Below are positions 59,949-64,000 of a DNA stretch of 64,000 nt, in pieces. Position 1 is the first letter of the stretch, and each line of letters begins with the position of its first letter. Source of the stretch: Scleromitrula shiraiana (lineage: Eukaryota > Ascomycota > Leotiomycetes > Helotiales > Sclerotiniaceae); the NCBI GenBank assembly GCA_028455995.1, contig JABELC010000011.1:558001-622000 (forward strand). Direction: 5' to 3'. A program made the translations under genes and the position numbers. The notes below the pieces were generated by a model. That model searched no databases. It was not told the DNA's origin and saw only the letters and a program-made list of their open reading frames with translations.

Positions 59949-61069
59949 GATGGTGATGGTTTGTTTGAAATGTGTGGGAGAGGAAGTGGTTGTACTTTGT
60001 ATGGATATTTGAGGGGTTGCTCGGTTTGGTGGTGTGAGTCTTTGTGAGTTGATTTGCTGCTGAGGTCAGGTCAGATCAGAAGCTTGGTTTTTACGCATCA
60101 ATTGATTGAGAGCTTGGACGATTGGCTGCGTAGTTATGGCCTGGATTTTGAGGATTCAAAGTGGGGATTCTCTTTCGTCTCCCCATTATTTTACCCAGAT
60201 GATCATGTGAAATGTATATCAGATGATTGAAGTCCATTATTGTTACCAAGATCAAATCTTTCCTGCTTAAGACTGGTAGGTGAATTTCTATTGCGAATAT
60301 CTATGGAAAATAATCTGATGAGATTCATCTTGGGATGAAGACTCATGAAGTTAGTATAGCATTGAATATAGGATACCATAGTATTAAGCCACAAATTCTC
60401 GAACAGGAGCTCCTCAGGAAGAAATTTCATATGTTTGTTGTTTACAAAGCCATCTTATATCCATGATTCAGAATACTTGCTATAGAAGATAAGCATCTCA
60501 GGTTTGGCTAAATAGCAACAGCGAGGCATCTGGAACAAATGAACAGCCCCACTCTCACCGGTGAGAGTGAGGCGGGAGTGAGGGATAACAAGATGAGGCG
60601 GCTCATCGTTTAAACTTGAATCTGATGGACCGGAGGTATCTCGATCAAATTGGAAGTTCAAATGAAATTGAAAACAACCTTGGAAGGCGGACTCTGTTGT
60701 AACTCTATCACCGCAGGCGTAGCACTGCTAATACTAACGGGGGTACAGGCTCAACAGCAACCCATAAACCGTATACCACCGTTTAGGAAGGCATGGATGG
60801 ATTTCGTGAACCATGATTAGCCTTTCTATGGTGGACAGAATTAGCAACTGGAACCCATAAAGTATAGCAAGAAAAGAAATATAATCTCATTACTCAAACT
60901 ATACTTACCTATATAGAATTGATAATAGTCGCTTTTCCTCAACTCTATATATAACATGATTTACACTGGTTGTCGACTTGCTGAATTAGTTGAGGCAAGT
61001 AAATCATGAAATGCTATCGATTGCTGTCAAACAAACGAAGATGATAATTGAGATGATGATTTTGAGGGT
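59949..61069. other. region upstream of IF1 and degenerate DNA
   Basis: The first few hundred bases probably include the IF1 promoter. Further right no gene is supported. A perfect 20-bp palindrome lies at 60550-60569. Confidence 0.5.
60550..60569. repeat. perfect 20-bp palindrome
   Basis: Half-site CACTCTCACC followed without spacer by its complement GGTGAGAGTG. The bases outside do not continue the symmetry. Confidence 0.95.
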
Positions 61070-61531
61070 TTGGATGAGACAAATGATCTTATATATGGGA
61101 GTGTAGAGCCTTGGCTTGATTCAAAGACCTCTGATCATGATCATGATGAGGTTGCTCAGGGTATTCTTACACGAGAATACGAGGCTATCTGTTATGAGGG
61201 TATACGCCTTTGGATTGTTCGAAATCCTGCTCATGGAGAACGTGACTTTCTCGGAATGGAGATCACTCTCGCTTATCATAAAGGAGCCGATCGCGACAAG
61301 AAACCCAAACAGTACATTATCATTTTGATATACTTCAATCTTGTTAAGGTAAATTCCGTAGTACTACCTTACTTTTTCATGAAGAAGTCTTACCAATCCT
61401 ATGTCCCATTGGTCATATATCGGCCATTGCGATCAAAGATGATGCAATCAAGGTAGATGGATTCACTCATGCTGAACCTTTCTTTGCAAGCGCCAAAATC
61501 TGTTCTAGTACATTAGAAGCCTGAAAAGCTC
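61070..61531 (+). pseudogene. relic of a DUF3435-type tyrosine recombinase (Crypton/Starship-like)
   Basis: From 61070 one frame reads ILTREYEAICYEGIRLWIVR, MEITLAYHKGADRDKKPK. After a frameshift near 61380-61390 another frame continues LPILCPIGHISAIAIKDDAI, KVDGFTHAEPFFASAKI and then meets TGA at 61529-61531. The acidic N-terminal part, the ICYxxIRLWIVR, ME(I/V)TLxxHKGAD and LPILCPI motifs recall fungal DUF3435/FluG-domain proteins, which include the tyrosine recombinases of Cryptons and Starships. Only a central fragment is left, in two frames, with no start and no catalytic C-terminus visible, so it is dead. No element ends were found. Confidence 0.6.
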
Positions 61532-63568
61532 AAAGTACCAACATTTCGACAAGCAGTGTAGACTTTTTGTGATCCATCAACATCATTAATCTACAGCGCA
61601 GCGTATGTTATACTACAGATCGAGTAACATCAGAATGTGTAAGTTTTCTGTTATAGTATCTACTGATACTTACTATTCAATAAGGAAGAACACAGTCACT
61701 TTAAGAAAGAAAGGTAATTCAAGTATTTGAACTTTCGAGCAAATTCGCAACGAGAAGTTTTGAGATGACTAATATAAAAGAGAAGAGAAGAAAAAAAAGA
61801 ATTACAATAAAAGTTTAAGAGGAAAAATCAATCTTCAAGAAGTCCTTCAACAATCTTTCAAAAAAGCAAGCTCCTCTATCTAGCTTTGCTATTTTTGTTT
61901 AGGTTCATCCATCCGTCCAATCCACCTATCTATTCATCCATCCATATCTATCCATTCGTCTATCTATTTAATCCATCTGTCAGGAAGCTGTTAGGGAGCC
62001 TTTCGATTCTGATCGGCGCCCTGCCACATCCCAGTTCTTATATCTAAGGAGATCGGGATAATTCCTTAGGGCACGTACACTAATGAGGCTCAAGCGCATA
62101 CGCGGTTACTCCCGTTAAATTATCCGATCCTACTACGTCGTTGCTAAACAATGTGTACGTACACCTAGGTATAGATATGATTTATTACAATTAAACGTCC
62201 GCCAAACGATGAAATATCCGAAAAATTGGATACTGTAGTCACTAGGTACACATAGGGATCTGAAACTGACGAATATTTTAATTCATTCTGAAAGTCCAAA
62301 GTTCAGTTGTAGATTATCGGATTTCGGCAGCTCAAGTTGTGAACGCAATCTAAAAGGATCTTGGGGAGTCCCATTATATATATCTATGGATATGGCGCCT
62401 AAAATTTGGAATACTAGGTAATCGTGGGTGATCCCACTTAGGCTTTATTCCTCGCTGGGCGCCGGACAGTGGACACATCTATATCGTTTACTATATATGC
62501 ACCAGTAATTGCGGCAACAAAAGCTAAACTCAGTCAAATAGAACTACATACTTTTGTTTCTGAAAAGATACACAAGGAATCGCAAGAAAGACAATGTGTT
62601 CTGTCTAAGTTTCTACCCTCAATACTCCACCTTGATTCAGAAGAATGCTTTACTGCAGAGCAGAGCAAGAAACCAAAGCCTATTGGTACTTTATTAAGTC
62701 AAACCCCGTATGTGCTATGGTCGGTATCTGTCACCACGGCGAACGGGGGGAATTGAGCCTGCGAGACCACCGCTCGGAATAGTGTCGACATAACGTAAAC
62801 GGGTCAAAAAGCGTACAAACTTCAACATATAAGTAAGAGGAAGGACTGAACATACTTAACTAAAGGCTTTCGCCATTCAAGTATTCATAAGTTGAACAAT
62901 ATTAGAACAGTTTACAGGCTTACAGTCATTCAGATAGGATTTACTAGGTAAATGAAATGGTCTCCTACTAGGAGATTGATCAACAAGAGAAATCACTTTG
63001 CGGAACCGGATAGAAACTTGAAGTTCCGTGGCTCCATCTTACCCCGGTTATGCATGTCGCCCTAAGTAGATATCACTACTGTTCAGATATCAAAGCACAA
63101 CTCCATCGCCAGTCTTCTCATCTTGGTATGTCTTATTGGATTTTACGCTTCCCTCTTGATGATTCGTTGTGGCGGGTCTATACAATGCATTATCGCCTCT
63201 CATAGTGTTGGTAGTTATTGATTTTATGGATCAAAGAATGGCCAAAATTCTCGTTGAACCCTTGTTTTGAGCCTTGCTTGCCTAGATAACAATTGTCCAG
63301 GGGAAGAGGTATGATTACCACCCCACTGTTTACGGTCTTTCCCCTAAGTTTGGCAGTGACCCACTATCACAAAGATAAAGCAACTATAGTTAACTCATGT
63401 CTAGATGTTATTAGCGCAGATCGTTCGATTATGTTTAACGGCAAAACGATTCTCCTCATTCTGAACTGCTAATTCTATTCCTTCTTTCATTTTTCATCTT
63501 CCGTTCTGTTTCTTCATCGTCGTTTATCCAGCCGGCATGGCCTCAACTGTCTATCAAATACTATCCTT
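61532..63568. other. degenerate intergenic region
   Basis: No gene supported. The 95-residue ORF at 62469-62756 has no recognised relatives. A (CATC)/(CTAT) run lies near 61905-61975. Confidence 0.45.
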
Positions 63569-64000
63569 ATGACCCCGAAAGGGATGTCTCCCACACAAAA
63601 CAATGAGCACTATACAGATGATTTGCTTGAAGAAGTTGCAGCAAAATGGCGAGGAATTCAAGCTGATCAATAGGATATGACAGTTTTGGGGAAGAAACAA
63701 GTTCTATGTGTAAGCAATTCTTACATATATAGTTACTCATATTAATAACTATCAACAGCGGAACTTCAAGTTCATAACCATGCTGGGATGTGCCAGCACA
63801 GTTATAGCATCATGGGAGGTTTTACTTCCACTCTTTAAATTTGTATTGATAGATGGAGGGACTGCGGATCTATTTTGGGGTTTTATTGCTGTTACTTGTG
63901 GCATGACGTTGGTATATGCTAGTATTTCTGAAATGACTTCTATGTTTGTATTCTTTTTGGACTATCGATTCATTATTGATATATTTACCAATATATGAGA
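63569..64000 (+). pseudogene. N-terminus of an amino-acid/GABA-type permease with in-frame stop, cut by window end
   Basis: Exon 63569-63709 reads MTPKGMSPTQNNEHYTDDLL and then, after an in-frame TAG at 63671-63673, DMTVLGKKQVLC. An intron (GTAAGC...CAACAG, 63710-63758) leads in phase to RNFKFITMLGCASTVIASWE and a hydrophobic segment with LIDGGTADLFWGFIAV and SISEMTSM. The order D(M)xxLGKKQxLxRNFxF, then SW(E)xLL, then NGGTAxL(I)W, is that of fungal amino-acid, choline and GABA permeases (APC superfamily). The stop replaces a residue in the cytosolic N-terminus, so the gene may be inactive, unless translation starts after the stop or the stop is spliced out. The rest of the gene lies beyond the window. 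Confidence 0.65.

Overview
The window is nuclear DNA of a filamentous ascomycete. Genes are compact and carry short introns (about 45-70 bp) with GTAAGT-like donors and (T)ACTAAC-like branch points. The gene set is typical of Pezizomycotina: myo-inositol oxygenase, Cdc14, a NUC-1/PalcA-type bHLH factor, eIF3b, CCT2, Ire1, Hel2, Nsp1 and mitochondrial IF1. The moderate GC content and overall style suggest a Leotiomycete such as the Botrytis/Sclerotinia group, but that placement is inference and no marker gene is present to prove it.

Left part (0-16 kb): inositol oxygenase (+), an ankyrin-repeat protein (+), a 1.2 kb decayed repeat array (6.4-7.6 kb), Cdc14 phosphatase (-), a small two-exon KEOPS subunit Pcc1 (+) that lacks any long ATG-initiated reading frame in its second exon, and the phosphate-type bHLH regulator (-). 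Region 16-23.5 kb is a gene graveyard. It holds a DHA2-type MFS transporter and a short-chain dehydrogenase, both broken by frameshifts and stop codons, plus unrecognised minus-strand ORFs.

Middle part (23.6-43.4 kb) is a housekeeping block: eIF3b (-) and CCT2 (+) share a 0.47 kb divergent promoter, followed by Ire1 (+), a DEK_C/SWIB chromatin protein (+), Hel2 E3 ligase (+) and a three-RRM Nam8/Csx1-like protein (-). Several of these act in translation, protein folding and proteostasis (eIF3b, CCT2, Ire1, Hel2), but no operon-like coupling is implied.

Right part: 43.4-53.6 kb is a 10 kb stretch without a convincing gene and full of microsatellites. It is followed by an acidic-cluster protein with possible AP-1 ear-binding motifs (-), the FG nucleoporin Nsp1 (+) and the ATP synthase inhibitor IF1 (-). 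The last 4 kb is again degenerate: a relic of a DUF3435-type tyrosine recombinase (Crypton/Starship-like) and, running off the end, the N-terminus of an amino-acid permease with an in-frame stop.

Coordinates of spliced genes were derived by hand from splice signals and reading-frame phase; exon lists are given in each entry. No tRNA or rRNA gene was recognised.
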